Assembly (NCBI GenBank): GCA_002786355.1
Contig: PGCO01000013.1
Location: 310,001 to 374,000, forward strand
Direction: 5' to 3'
Origin: Sediminibacterium sp. FEMGT703S
GTDB taxonomy: Bacteria > Bacteroidota > Bacteroidia > Chitinophagales > Chitinophagaceae
Length of the DNA: 64,000 nt
Under the pieces are notes generated by a model, which saw only the letters and a list, made by a program, of their open reading frames with translations, was not told where the DNA came from and did not search any database. Below, one piece after another: positions 27,221 through 36,550 of the stretch; position 1 is the stretch's first letter; every line of letters starts with the position of its first letter. Both the position numbers and the translations under genes were made by a program.

Positions 27221-30200
27221 TTAACTGCAACCCATGCTGGTGCCACAGTTTAAACACTTATAACATGTACCACTTCTGATGGTTAAATGACCGCAAGTGC
27301 TACAAGCAGGCGCATCGCTTTGCATACTTTTAGCTGCAGCATTTACTGCATCCATTCCGCTATTTCCAACTGCAGCTGTTGTAGCAGCAGCACGCTGTAG
27401 TTTAGGAGAAGCAGGACCCTCTGCAGGTGTAGTATTTGCAGATGGAGCAGTTACTCTAACACTACTGAGTTCGGGCTTTCCCAAAAAAGTTGCATCTCCC
27501 TCCTCTTCCCCTGTATTACCTACAGATGGTCTGTCTAGCACATGAACTAAATCGGTTCTATTAAGGTATTCATATCCTAATGCACGGAAAACAAAGTCTA
27601 CCAATGAAGTGGTGGTTTTGATATTTGGATGGTCTACCATTCCAGCTGGTTCAAAACGAGTAAATACAAACTTATCTACAAACTCTTCTAATGGAACCCC
27701 ATATTGCAAGCCTACTGAAACAGAAATTGCAAAACAGTTCATCAGGCTACGTAAAGTAGATCCCTCTTTGGCTAGATCAATAAAGATTTCACCTAGCGTA
27801 CCATCACTGTATTCACCTGTTCTTAAGAAGATTACCTGTCCGCCAATTTTAGCTTTTTGAGTAAAGCCTCTACGCTTAGCTGGTAAAGATTTTCTTTCAA
27901 CAATTCTAGATAAAGCACGCTTTAATTCTGTATCAGTAGATGCAGTCATGCGCTTGGTTACTTCTTCTAATAATTCATCAACAGTTAGTTTGCCCAAATC
28001 TACAATGGTAGATTCTTCTGTTAACACAGCTTGTGTTGATACTGTTTCTTCAGCTTCTTCTTCGGTCTTCTTTTTCTTTTCGCTCTTGTTGCTTAATGGT
28101 TGGCTTAATTTAGATCCATCGCGGTATAAAGCATTTGCTTTAAGTCCTAACTGCCAGCTCATCAAATAACAATCCGCAATTTCTTCTACGGTTGCTTCGT
28201 GTGGAAGATTGATGGTTTTAGAAATAGCACCACTTAAGAATGGTTGACAAGCAGCCATCATTCTGATATGGCCATATGCATGTATATATCTTTCTCCTTT
28301 TTTACCACATTTATTAGCACAATCAAATACAGTAAGGTGTTCATCCTTTAAGAAAGGTGCTCCTTCTACAGTCATGGTTCCGCAAACAAAATCATTGGCT
28401 GCATCTATTTGATCTTCTGTAAAACCAATAGCTTCTAATAAGTTGAAGTTCCAATCTTCGTATTGTGCAGGAGTAAAGCCTAAACGTTGCATACACTCAT
28501 CACCTAAAGTAAAGCGATTGAATATGAAAGCAATTTCAAAAGCAGATCTTGCTGCACCATTTAACTTCTCAATTTCAGCAGCAGTGAACCCTTTTGCCGC
28601 TAAACTTGCATTGTTAATATAAGGCGCATTTTCGAAACTAGCAGAACCAACTGCATATTGTTCAATCGCTTTTGCTTGTTCAGGGTTGTATCCTAGATTC
28701 TTTAATGCCTGAGGCACAGATTGGTTAATGATTTTGAAATATCCACCACCACTTAATTTCTTAAATTTCACCAATGCAAAATCAGGTTCAACACCAGTGG
28801 TATCACAATCCATTACTAAACCGATTGTTCCGGTCGGAGCAATAACAGTGGTTTGGGCATTTCTATATCCGTATTTTTCGCCTAGTTGTACCGCATCATC
28901 CCAAGCACGAGTTGCTGCTTTTAACATATAGTCTGGGCAGTATTGTGCTTTAATACCTTGAGGTTTAATTTCTAACCCAACGTAAGCATCAGTAGCATCG
29001 TATGCTGCTGCACGGTGATTGCGCATTACACGCAACATATCTTCTTTGTTTTCTTCGTACTTGTCAAAAGTGCCCAAGAAGGAAGCCATTTCAGCAGAAG
29101 TTTTGTATGCTACACCGGTCATGATTGCAGAAATTGCACCAGCAATTCCACGCGCTTCTTCACTATCGTAAGCAATACCACTTACCATTAACATAGAACC
29201 TAAGTTCGCAAAACCTAGTCCTAATGTTCTGTAGTCGTAAGACAATTGTGCCACTTCTTTAGAAGGGAACTGTGCCATTAATACAGAAATCTCTAATACA
29301 GTGGTCCACAAACGAGTGGTGTACTCAAATCCTTCTACATCAAAAATATTGTTATCGTCGTTGTGAAACTTACGCAGATTGATAGAAGCTAAGTTACACG
29401 CAGTATTGTCTAAGAACATATACTCTGAACAAGGGTTAGACGCATTGATGCGGCCACCTTTTGGACAGGTATGCCATTCGTTGATGGTTGTATCGTATTG
29501 GGTACCTGGATCTGCACAACGCCAAGCAGCATGTGCAATTTTATCCCATACTTCTCTTGAAGGTATTTTTTTCATTACCCTGCCATCTGTTCTGGCTTTT
29601 AATTCCCAATCTCTTCCTTCTTCTAATGCATGGAAGAATTCGTTGGGGATTCTTACAGAGTTATTTGAATTTTGACCTGATACAGTTGCATATGCTTCTC
29701 CTTCGTATCCATTATCGTATCCTGCAGCTACTAATGCAGCTACTTTTTTCTCTTCCTCTACTTTCCAGTTAATGAATTCCATTATTTCTGGGTGATCAAG
29801 GTCTAAGCAAACCATTTTAGCCGCTCTTCTGGTAGTACCCCCGCTCTTGATAGCTCCTGCTGCACGGTCTCCGATTTTTAAGAAGCTCATCAATCCACTT
29901 GATGTACCTCCACCGCTTAACTTTTCGCCGCTACCGCGTATTTGAGAGAAATTGGTTCCCACACCAGAACCATATTTGAAAATTCTGGCTTCACGGGTCC
30001 ACAAATCCATGATACCACCTTCATTAACTAAATCGTCACTTACGCTTAAGATAAAGCAAGCATGTGGTTGAGGACGCTCGTATGCATTGGTAGACTTCTT
30101 GAGCTTACTATCTTTAGGATCAACATAATAGTGTCCTTGAGGCTTACCAGTAATGCCATATACTTCATGTAAACCTGTATTAAACCATTGTGGTGAATTA

Positions 30201-30595
30201 GGAACGCAGGCTTGATTTAAGATACTGTAAGCCAACTCATCGTAAAATACTTGAGCATCGCTATCAGTAGCAAAATAGCCATAACGCTCTCCCCATACTC
30301 TCCAACAATGTGCCATACGGTGTGCCACTTGCTTCACACTAGTTTCTCTACCCAAAGAACCATCAGGTTGAGGAACACCAGCTTTTCTAAAATATTTTTG
30401 AGCAAGAATATCTGTAGCTATTTGGCTCCACTGTTTAGGAACTTCTACATTATTCATTTCAAAAACCTTTTCACCGTTCGGATTTTTGATTACGCTGTCG
30501 CGGTAATCGTATTCGAACATATCGTAAGGGCTTACACCATCTTTGGTGAAGCGGCGGCTGAATTGCAAGCCTTTGGGAGCGCGTGGATTAGGCAT
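27221..30595 (-). CDS. nrdJ: Adenosylcobalamin-dependent (class II) ribonucleotide reductase
   Basis: 1124 residues. It makes deoxyribonucleotides using a B12-generated thiyl radical, so it works with or without oxygen and needs no beta subunit. The redox Cys lies in PHACFILSVSD. The central radical-site motif is NPCSEYMFLDNTACNLASINL. IAPTGTIGLVMDCDTTGVEPDF and the C-terminal zinc-like cysteine tail CSTCGHLTIRSGTCYKCLNC also fit NrdJ. I see no ATP-cone at the N-terminus. The length is right for the long bacterial NrdJ. Upstream is the DnaA-box cluster at 30699-30775; no cobalamin riboswitch or NrdR-box pair was recognised. Confidence 0.95.
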   Translation of the reverse strand: MPNPRAPKGLQFSRRFTKDGVSPYDMFEYDYRDSVIKNPNGEKVFEMNNVEVPKQWSQIATDILAQKYFRKAGVPQPDGSLGRETSVKQVAHRMAHCWRVWGERYGYFATDSDAQVFYDELAYSILNQACVPNSPQWFNTGLHEVYGITGKPQGHYYVDPKDSKLKKSTNAYERPQPHACFILSVSDDLVNEGGIMDLWTREARIFKYGSGVGTNFSQIRGSGEKLSGGGTSSGLMSFLKIGDRAAGAIKSGGTTRRAAKMVCLDLDHPEIMEFINWKVEEEKKVAALVAAGYDNGYEGEAYATVSGQNSNNSVRIPNEFFHALEEGRDWELKARTDGRVMKKIPSREVWDKIAHAAWRCADPGTQYDTTINEWHTCPKGGRINASNPCSEYMFLDNTACNLASINLRKFHNDDNNIFDVEGFEYTTRLWTTVLEISVLMAQFPSKEVAQLSYDYRTLGLGFANLGSMLMVSGIAYDSEEARGIAGAISAIMTGVAYKTSAEMASFLGTFDKYEENKEDMLRVMRNHRAAAYDATDAYVGLEIKPQGIKAQYCPDYMLKAATRAWDDAVQLGEKYGYRNAQTTVIAPTGTIGLVMDCDTTGVEPDFALVKFKKLSGGGYFKIINQSVPQALKNLGYNPEQAKAIEQYAVGSASFENAPYINNASLAAKGFTAAEIEKLNGAARSAFEIAFIFNRFTLGDECMQRLGFTPAQYEDWNFNLLEAIGFTEDQIDAANDFVCGTMTVEGAPFLKDEHLTVFDCANKCGKKGERYIHAYGHIRMMAACQPFLSGAISKTINLPHEATVEEIADCYLMSWQLGLKANALYRDGSKLSQPLSNKSEKKKKTEEEAEETVSTQAVLTEESTIVDLGKLTVDELLEEVTKRMTASTDTELKRALSRIVERKSLPAKRRGFTQKAKIGGQVIFLRTGEYSDGTLGEIFIDLAKEGSTLRSLMNCFAISVSVGLQYGVPLEEFVDKFVFTRFEPAGMVDHPNIKTTTSLVDFVFRALGYEYLNRTDLVHVLDRPSVGNTGEEEGDATFLGKPELSSVRVTAPSANTTPAEGPASPKLQRAAATTAAVGNSGMDAVNAAAKSMQSDAPACSTCGHLTIRSGTCYKCLNCGTSMGCS

Positions 30596-30940
30596 ATCGC
30601 AGTGATAATTTAAATTTTATAATGGGTCCCTACCATACGGTAAATTGTAACGGCGGTTGACGAAAATATCTTTCCATTTTCAAAATCCAATACCGTAAAT
30701 ATGCACAGCTTGTGGATAAGGAAGGTGGATAATTTGCCAACTCAAATCCACGTTGGTTTTGACCGATTATGCACAGGTGTCAATAAGATTTTTAGGTAAT
30801 TAAAGGTTTAATTCATGTTGATTGTTTTTGGTTAAAAGGTTAAACAAAAGACTAAAATTGGTTTTCTCGCAAGATCCGGCTCAATAAATGCTTTAAACGA
30901 AAACTTTTCCGCATTTTTGCAAAGGACTATCTAAATTGGA
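30596..30940. other. 345-bp divergent intergenic region between nrdJ and the GGGPS gene
   Basis: The only gene-free stretch over 300 bp in the window. It holds the DnaA-box cluster (30699-30775), then a strongly AT-rich span at about 30781-30860 (TTTTTAGGTAATTAAAGGTTT and on). Near the right edge CATTTTTG, at about 30913-30919, is one base off the TAnnTTTG promoter box and could serve the GGGPS gene. No open frame, tRNA or hairpin terminator was seen. Confidence 0.6.
30699..30775. promoter_or_regulatory. Cluster of DnaA boxes (candidate oriC or DnaA-controlled nrdJ promoter)
   Basis: Two exact matches to TTATNCACA are present: TTATCCACA on the minus strand (30711-30719) and TTATGCACA on the plus strand (30767-30775). 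Two one-mismatch boxes accompany them: ATATGCACA plus (30699-30707) and TTATCCACC minus (30724-30732). An AT-rich stretch follows directly on the right. Such a cluster is the hallmark of either a replication origin or a DnaA-regulated promoter; nrdAB in E. coli is a known DnaA target. Confidence 0.65.
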
Positions 30941-31702
30941 ATGAAGCACGCGATCTACACACAAATCACTCAACGCAAAAAGAATGGCAAGAAATCCTTT
31001 GCCGTACTCATAGATCCCGACAAAGTGAATGCTGAAAGCATTCATGAATTAGTAAAACTGTCTATTGAAGCGCATGTTGATTACTTTTTTGTGGGCGGCA
31101 GTTTGGTTATATCTAGCCATTTAGACGAATGCATTCAGCAAATTAAAGCGGCTTGTAATATTCCTGTAATACTTTTCCCAGGCTCACCTTCTCAAATAAG
31201 TAAACACGCAGATGCTTTGTTATACCTTTCTCTTATTTCAGGACGTAATCCTGAATTGTTAATAGGTCAACATGTTATTTCTGCTCCTTTTGTCAAAAAA
31301 TCAGGCTTAGAAATCATGCCTACCGGTTACATGGTTATTGATGGCGGAGCACCTACAACCGTTAGTTATATTTCAAATGCTTCCCCTATCCCCGCTGATA
31401 AAAGCGAGATAGCTATGTGCACTGCAATGGCAGGCGAAATGCTCGGCATGCAATTAATTTATATGGATGCAGGTAGCGGAGCGAAGCGTGCGATAACTGA
31501 ACAAATGATTGAAAGTGTAGCCAAACATATAGATGTACCATTGATTGTAGGCGGCGGCATTACTGAGCCAGAAAAAGCCTATTTAAATTGTAAAGCAGGT
31601 GCTGATATCATTGTAGTAGGTAATGCAATAGAAAAAGATGTGTCACTCATTAAAGAAATTAGTGCGGCAATCCACTCTGTTGCAATTGTAAAAATGGGCT
31701 AA
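30941..31702 (+). CDS. Geranylgeranylglyceryl / heptaprenylglyceryl phosphate synthase family (PcrB/GGGPS)
   Basis: 253-residue TIM-barrel prenyltransferase that joins a polyprenyl diphosphate to sn-glycerol-1-phosphate by an ether bond, a step known from archaeal lipid synthesis. Marks: FAVLIDPDK near the N-terminus, FVGGSLV, ILFPGSPSQIS, EIMPTGYMVIDGG, YMDAGSGA and VPLIVGGGI with GADIIVVGN for glycerol-phosphate binding. Bacteroidota carry a recognised group of such enzymes. No glycerol-1-phosphate dehydrogenase gene is in the window. It is first in a plus-strand run, with AlkB-like and Nramp genes following after 8 and -1 bp. Confidence 0.88.
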   Translation: MKHAIYTQITQRKKNGKKSFAVLIDPDKVNAESIHELVKLSIEAHVDYFFVGGSLVISSHLDECIQQIKAACNIPVILFPGSPSQISKHADALLYLSLISGRNPELLIGQHVISAPFVKKSGLEIMPTGYMVIDGGAPTTVSYISNASPIPADKSEIAMCTAMAGEMLGMQLIYMDAGSGAKRAITEQMIESVAKHIDVPLIVGGGITEPEKAYLNCKAGADIIVVGNAIEKDVSLIKEISAAIHSVAIVKMG

Positions 31703-31710
31703 ATAAGTGC

Positions 31711-32316
31711 ATGATTCAATCAACGCTATTTGAGGAGGAACAACCGAATATCTTACCTTACGATGGTATTGCACATTATTATGGAAGTATCTATACCCAC
31801 GAAGAGTCCAACTATTTTTTAAATACTTTATTAAATACAATTGAATGGCAAAATGATCAGGTAAAAATTTTTGGTAAATTAATCATCACCAAAAGAAAAG
31901 TTGCCTGGTACGGGAGCTTGCCATTTGAGTATCGTTACTCAAATACCACCAAAAAAGCACTACCTTTTACTTCAGCATTAATTGCGATAAAACAGAAAAT
32001 AGAAGCGGTTTCAGGAGAAACGTATAATTCATGCTTGTTGAATTTATACCACAACGGAAATGAAGGAATGGGCTGGCATAGCGATGCAGAGCCTGAATTG
32101 AAAAAAGATGGAGCGATTGCTTCGCTTAGTTTTGGCGCCGAAAGAAAGTTTGTTTTCAAGCATAAAGTCTCTTCTGAAAAAAGAGGCATTTTTTTACAAC
32201 CTGGAAGTTTGTTGGTCATGAAAGGATCAACACAAGCTCATTGGGTACACCAACTTCCTGCTAGTAAAAAAATAAAAGAGCTAAGAGTGAACCTCACTTT
32301 TAGAACAATTGTATAA
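31711..32316 (+). CDS. AlkB-like 2-oxoglutarate/Fe(II)-dependent dioxygenase
   Basis: 201 residues. Family members repair alkylated bases in DNA or RNA by oxidative demethylation. The iron ligands appear as HSDAEPEL (HxD, ~residue 122) and the distal His in HWVHQLP (~178), with RVNLTFR at the C-terminus as the 2-oxoglutarate Arg motif. NLYHNGNEGMGWHSD is typical of the ALKBH2/3-like group. Its stop shares one base with the start of the Nramp gene (TAATG), so translation is probably coupled. Confidence 0.88.
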   Translation: MIQSTLFEEEQPNILPYDGIAHYYGSIYTHEESNYFLNTLLNTIEWQNDQVKIFGKLIITKRKVAWYGSLPFEYRYSNTTKKALPFTSALIAIKQKIEAVSGETYNSCLLNLYHNGNEGMGWHSDAEPELKKDGAIASLSFGAERKFVFKHKVSSEKRGIFLQPGSLLVMKGSTQAHWVHQLPASKKIKELRVNLTFRTIV

Positions 32317-33572
32317 TGAAGAAAAATAAACGCTCAATACAGGGATTTTGGAAAAAATTGGGACCAGGATTAGTCACGGGTTCTAGCGACGACGACCCTT
32401 CTGGTATTGCAACCTATTCACAAGCAGGAGCACAATTTGGGCTTACCACTTTGTGGACTGCTTTCATCACTTTCCCATTGATGGCTGCTGTACAGGAAAT
32501 GTGTGGAAGAATTGGATTAGTTACTAAACAAGGACTTTCGGGCACTTTAAAATCTTTTTACCCAAGACCAGTTCTTTATCTCATGATCTTATTTAGCTTT
32601 CCTGCAATTGTTTTAAATATTGGAGCAAATATAGCTGGGATGGGTGCAGTGGGGACGCTTCTATTCCCCTCCGTTGATGCCAATTATTTTAGTGTTTGCT
32701 TCACAGTTATTTTACTGATTTTAATTATTTATTTACCCTACGAAAAGATTGCATCCGTTTTGAAATACTTATGCTTGGTTTTATTAGTGTACATCATTGT
32801 ACCTTTTTTTTACAAGCAAGATGTTAAAGCAATATTATCGAATACATTTTTTCCAAAAATTCATTTTACCAAAGAGTACTTAGCAACATTGGTAGCTATT
32901 TTAGGAACAACTATCTCTCCTTATCTTTTTTTCTGGCAAGCTACTATGTCGGTAGAAGACTTAAAGCATAGAAAAAAGAAATTGGTAGTCAATAAAATAA
33001 TCATTGCAGAAATGCGCCAGGATATTGATACTGGAATGTTGTTTTCGAATATAGTAATGTATTTTATTATTCTAACCACAGGAACTGTGTTATTTAATGC
33101 TGGCATACATCAAATCGATACGGTTGAGGAAGCTGCGCAAGCTTTACAACCATTAGCAGGCGACGCCGCATATATACTTTTTGCAGTAGGTATTATAGGT
33201 ACAGGATTTTTAGCTATCCCCGTATTAAGCGGGGCTTTATCTTATATGATTACCGAAATTTTTTCTTGGGAAAATGGTCTAGATAAAAAGTTTCATGAAG
33301 CAAAAGCCTTTTATACCATTATCATCATCTCCCTTTTATTAGGACTTACGATCAACTACATTGGCATTTCTCCAATTAACGCTTTAATATACGCAGCAAT
33401 ATTGTACGGGCTAACTGCACCTGTACTAATTGGCATTATTCTTCATATCGCTAATAATAAAAAAGTGATGGGAACTTTTTGCAATGGTATTTGGTCTAAT
33501 ATTTTAGGAGGCACAGCGTTGGTTTTAATGTCGGTTGCAGCGGTTAGTCTATTGCTGCTGTATATTTTTTAA
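32316..33572 (+). CDS. Nramp-family metal transporter with non-canonical metal site
   Basis: 418 residues with about eleven membrane segments. The family fold is clear (GPGLVTGSSDDDPSGIATYSQ in TM1, EMCGRIGLVT in TM2). Classical Nramps bind Mn or Fe through DPGN in TM1 and MPH in TM6. Here TM1 reads DPSG and TM6 reads GTTISPYLFFWQA, so the Asn and the Met ligands are absent. It therefore belongs to a divergent branch, and its ion is uncertain. It is coupled to the AlkB-like gene by a TAATG overlap; the next gene starts after 46 bp. Confidence 0.85.
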   Translation: MKKNKRSIQGFWKKLGPGLVTGSSDDDPSGIATYSQAGAQFGLTTLWTAFITFPLMAAVQEMCGRIGLVTKQGLSGTLKSFYPRPVLYLMILFSFPAIVLNIGANIAGMGAVGTLLFPSVDANYFSVCFTVILLILIIYLPYEKIASVLKYLCLVLLVYIIVPFFYKQDVKAILSNTFFPKIHFTKEYLATLVAILGTTISPYLFFWQATMSVEDLKHRKKKLVVNKIIIAEMRQDIDTGMLFSNIVMYFIILTTGTVLFNAGIHQIDTVEEAAQALQPLAGDAAYILFAVGIIGTGFLAIPVLSGALSYMITEIFSWENGLDKKFHEAKAFYTIIIISLLLGLTINYIGISPINALIYAAILYGLTAPVLIGIILHIANNKKVMGTFCNGIWSNILGGTALVLMSVAAVSLLLLYIF

Positions 33573-33618
33573 AATAGTGTACCTTTAAAAGAACAGCTAA
33601 TAGACTAAATTAACATCA

Positions 33619-34563
33619 ATGTCTAAAAAATTACTACTATTCATTTTAGTACTTATTCCTTTTCCTATTATTTCAATTGCGCAGTTAAAGGAAGGTGAAG
33701 GAAAAACAAATGTTCATGGTGGTCAAATTTGGTATAGAGTAATTGGCAAAGGCAAGGGCACTCCTATTCTTATGCTACACGGAGGTCCTGGAGGAACAAG
33801 CAGGTCTTTTTATCAATTTGAATCTATTGGAATTGATCGACCGATTATCTTATTTGATCAATTGGGTAGCGGAAGATCTGATTATCATACCGATACTAGA
33901 TTATTGACCATCCCATTTTTTATTGAACAAGTTAAATCTGTAGTAAGCAAGCTTCAGCTTGAATCATTTTATTTACATGGCCATTCGTGGGGAACTGCTT
34001 TGGCATTGGAGTATTATTTACAATATCCCAAAGGAGTAAAAGGCATTATTTTCAATAGCCCTTATTTCAGTACAAAGATTTGGAAAAAAGATGCGGACAT
34101 TTTAATTAAAACCCTACCTGACAGCATACAAGTTGCAATAGCCAATGGAGAAAAAACAGGAGACTTTAATAGTGCTGCTTATATAAACGCAAACAGTGTT
34201 TACGCAAAAAATTTTGGTGTTAGAAATGGTAGGCTTACTAGTAACTTAGATACCATTATGGCGGCAAGCAATGGATTTATTTACAATTATATGTGGGGCC
34301 CTACTGAATTCACCGCTACTGGAACACTCATTAAATATGATCGAGTTAAAAAATTAAGTGCCATCAAAGTACCTTCCCTTTTTATTACAGGAGAATATGA
34401 TGAAGCTAGGCCGCAAACTGTTCGTTATTTTAGTAGTTTAGTTAAAAATAGCCAATTTGGCATTATTGAAGGAGCAGGTCATGGAACCATGCACGACAAT
34501 AAAGAAAAAAATATTCAATTGATAAAAGACTTTATTCAAGCAGTAGAGCAAACAAAAAAATAA
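33619..34563 (+). CDS. Secreted S33-family alpha/beta hydrolase (proline iminopeptidase-like)
   Basis: 314 residues with a Sec signal (MSKKLLLFILVLIPFPIISIAQ). The prolyl aminopeptidase-type marks are MLHGGPGGTSRSF, DQLGSGRSD, the nucleophile elbow GHSWGTALALEY (Ser ~124), the Asp in FITGEYDEARP and His in EGAGHGTMHD. It should release N-terminal Pro or other residues from short peptides in the periplasm. A second, lipoprotein paralogue is at 37402 in the same run. Confidence 0.86.
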   Translation: MSKKLLLFILVLIPFPIISIAQLKEGEGKTNVHGGQIWYRVIGKGKGTPILMLHGGPGGTSRSFYQFESIGIDRPIILFDQLGSGRSDYHTDTRLLTIPFFIEQVKSVVSKLQLESFYLHGHSWGTALALEYYLQYPKGVKGIIFNSPYFSTKIWKKDADILIKTLPDSIQVAIANGEKTGDFNSAAYINANSVYAKNFGVRNGRLTSNLDTIMAASNGFIYNYMWGPTEFTATGTLIKYDRVKKLSAIKVPSLFITGEYDEARPQTVRYFSSLVKNSQFGIIEGAGHGTMHDNKEKNIQLIKDFIQAVEQTKK

Positions 34564-34571
34564 ATTACATC

Positions 34572-35405
34572 ATGAAAATTTTAGTAACCACCGACTTCTC
34601 CATTAACTCAAAAGCAGCTATCCAATTTGCTGCAAACTTTTCTAAACAAATGAAAGGTGCAGAGTTGATTTTTTATTCTGCAGTTGAAATGATGCAACCT
34701 GCTTCTTGGAATTTATCTTTTTACAAGAAATATGCAACAGAAGAAAAAATCAGATTAACCAAAGACTTAGAAAAATTTGTGAAGTCTACTATAGGTACAA
34801 ATAAAACGGCCTTACTAGGTTGCAAATTTATCATTGAATTTACCCAAGGAACTGAAAAAGCAATCATTGAATATGCGGCAAAAAGCAAATGTCAATTCAT
34901 TTGTATAGCTACCAATGGCGCGGGCGTTTTAAGAAAATTAATGGGAACACATACTTCTTATTTAGTAAACCATTCCACTGTTCCTGTAATGGCGATTCCT
35001 TCTAAGTACAAAATCAAACCCATCAAAAAAATAACTTACGTTTCAGATTTTGAAAATTTGACTACTGAACTCAATAAGGTTGCTAAATTGAGTGACTTAC
35101 TGCAATGTCAAACAGAAGCTTTACACTATGCACGTATGGGTACCAATCATCCCGAAACGATTAAAAATAGCAAGATTTTTACCAAACCTGCCTATAATGG
35201 AATCAAAGCCAATGTACTTGAAACCAATATTGAATATTCATTAGTAGAACGACTAACAAAATACATTGGGAAGCAGCATCCCGATTTGATTATTCTATTT
35301 ACCAGACAAAAAAAGGGATTCTTCGAGCAACTATTTTTACCTAGCAAAGCCGCAGAACTTACTTTTTCTACCAAAATCCCCACTTTGATTTATCCTAAAA
35401 AATAA
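34572..35405 (+). CDS. Universal stress protein with two USP domains
   Basis: 277 residues in two tandem USP folds. The first (1-~145) begins MKILVTTDFS and has the nucleotide-binding pattern TNGAGVLRKLMGTHTS followed by VPVMAIP, matching the GxxG-x9-G(S/T) ATP-binding type. The second (~150-277) begins KITYVSDF and lacks a clear glycine loop. Such proteins modulate stress and starvation survival. It starts 8 nt after the S33 gene and its stop shares one base with the start of the P1 peptidase gene (TAATG). Confidence 0.85.
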   Translation: MKILVTTDFSINSKAAIQFAANFSKQMKGAELIFYSAVEMMQPASWNLSFYKKYATEEKIRLTKDLEKFVKSTIGTNKTALLGCKFIIEFTQGTEKAIIEYAAKSKCQFICIATNGAGVLRKLMGTHTSYLVNHSTVPVMAIPSKYKIKPIKKITYVSDFENLTTELNKVAKLSDLLQCQTEALHYARMGTNHPETIKNSKIFTKPAYNGIKANVLETNIEYSLVERLTKYIGKQHPDLIILFTRQKKGFFEQLFLPSKAAELTFSTKIPTLIYPKK

Positions 35406-36550
35406 TGTCCATTATGTCATTGGTACAAATAGGATTGGGCTTATGCGTAACCTGCATTTTACATGTTACCACATATGCACAAACTACAAAGCGAGCACGT
35501 GATTTTGGTATACAAATTGGTGTTATAAAACCAGGATTATCAAATAGTATTACTGATGTAAATGGCGTTGCTGTAGGACATAGTACTATCAAAAAAGGAG
35601 ATTCAGTGAATACAGGGGTAACCGTTATAATCCCCCATAAAGGAAATATTTTTCAGCAAAAAGTTCCTGCTGCTGTATATACAGGAAATGGTTTTGGAAA
35701 ATTAGTGGGCAGTACTCAGATAAATGAATTAGGAAACATCGAAACCCCAATTGTGCTCACTAATACTTTAAGTGTTCCTGTAGCAATGAATGGTTTAATT
35801 ACGTATACGCTTACTCAACCTGGAAATGAAAAAATCAGCTCGGTGAATGCGGTTGTAGGAGAAACCAACGATGGTTATTTAAATGATATCAGAGGTAGGC
35901 ATATTTCTGAACAAAATATATTGGATGCAATTAAGAGTGCTTCTGCTGAAGGAGTGACGGAAGGTGCAGTGGGTGCTGGCACTGGTACGGTTTGCTTTGG
36001 CTTTAAAGGCGGTATTGGTAGTGCATCTAGAAAATTACCTAGCAGCTTAGGAGGATATACCGTCGGCGTATTGGTTCAATCAAATTTTGGTGGCGTTTTA
36101 ACCATTGATGGAATTGCTGTTGGAGAATATTTACAAAAATTTAGTTTCAGCAATGAGTTGTTGAATAATGTAGATGGATCATGCATGATCATTGTTGCAA
36201 CGGATGCTCCTTTAGATCATCGAAACCTATTGAGATTAGCAAAAAGAGCCATGTTAGGTTTAGGAAGAACAGGTGGAATTGCTTCCAATGGAAGTGGAGA
36301 TTATGTAATTGCTTTTTCAACATTTGAACAAAATAGGGTATTACACCAAACAAATAATGAGCCTAAATCAACCTTTATTTTACCCAATGATTCAAACTCA
36401 CCGCTATTTATGGCAGCTATTGAAGCAACAGAAGAAGCTATTATTAATTCGCTTTTTGCTGCCGTTGATACAAAAGGTTTTAAAGGGAGTAAAGTTGCTG
36501 CCCTGCCCATACAACAATTATTGCCTTTATTTATAAAAGAGAAAAAATGA
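35405..36550 (+). CDS. P1-family (DmpA-like) self-processing aminopeptidase, exported
   Basis: 381 residues. A Sec signal ends near TTYAQ (~residue 27). The P1 fold is shown by GVIKPGLSNSITDVNGVAVGH, VPAAVYTGNGFGKLVG, TGTVCFGFKGGIG and the autocleavage site in SNGSGDYVIAF, where the Ser near residue 297 becomes the N-terminal nucleophile. DmpA-type enzymes cleave N-terminal residues of L-peptides and D-amino-acid amides or esters. It overlaps the USP gene by 1 bp and the aminotransferase gene by 4 bp (ATGA). Confidence 0.9.
   Translation: MSIMSLVQIGLGLCVTCILHVTTYAQTTKRARDFGIQIGVIKPGLSNSITDVNGVAVGHSTIKKGDSVNTGVTVIIPHKGNIFQQKVPAAVYTGNGFGKLVGSTQINELGNIETPIVLTNTLSVPVAMNGLITYTLTQPGNEKISSVNAVVGETNDGYLNDIRGRHISEQNILDAIKSASAEGVTEGAVGAGTGTVCFGFKGGIGSASRKLPSSLGGYTVGVLVQSNFGGVLTIDGIAVGEYLQKFSFSNELLNNVDGSCMIIVATDAPLDHRNLLRLAKRAMLGLGRTGGIASNGSGDYVIAFSTFEQNRVLHQTNNEPKSTFILPNDSNSPLFMAAIEATEEAIINSLFAAVDTKGFKGSKVAALPIQQLLPLFIKEKK

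Noticed and set aside
30596-30940. Cobalamin riboswitch upstream of nrdJ
   Set aside because: No B12-box-like sequence or matching stem pattern was recognised in the gap.
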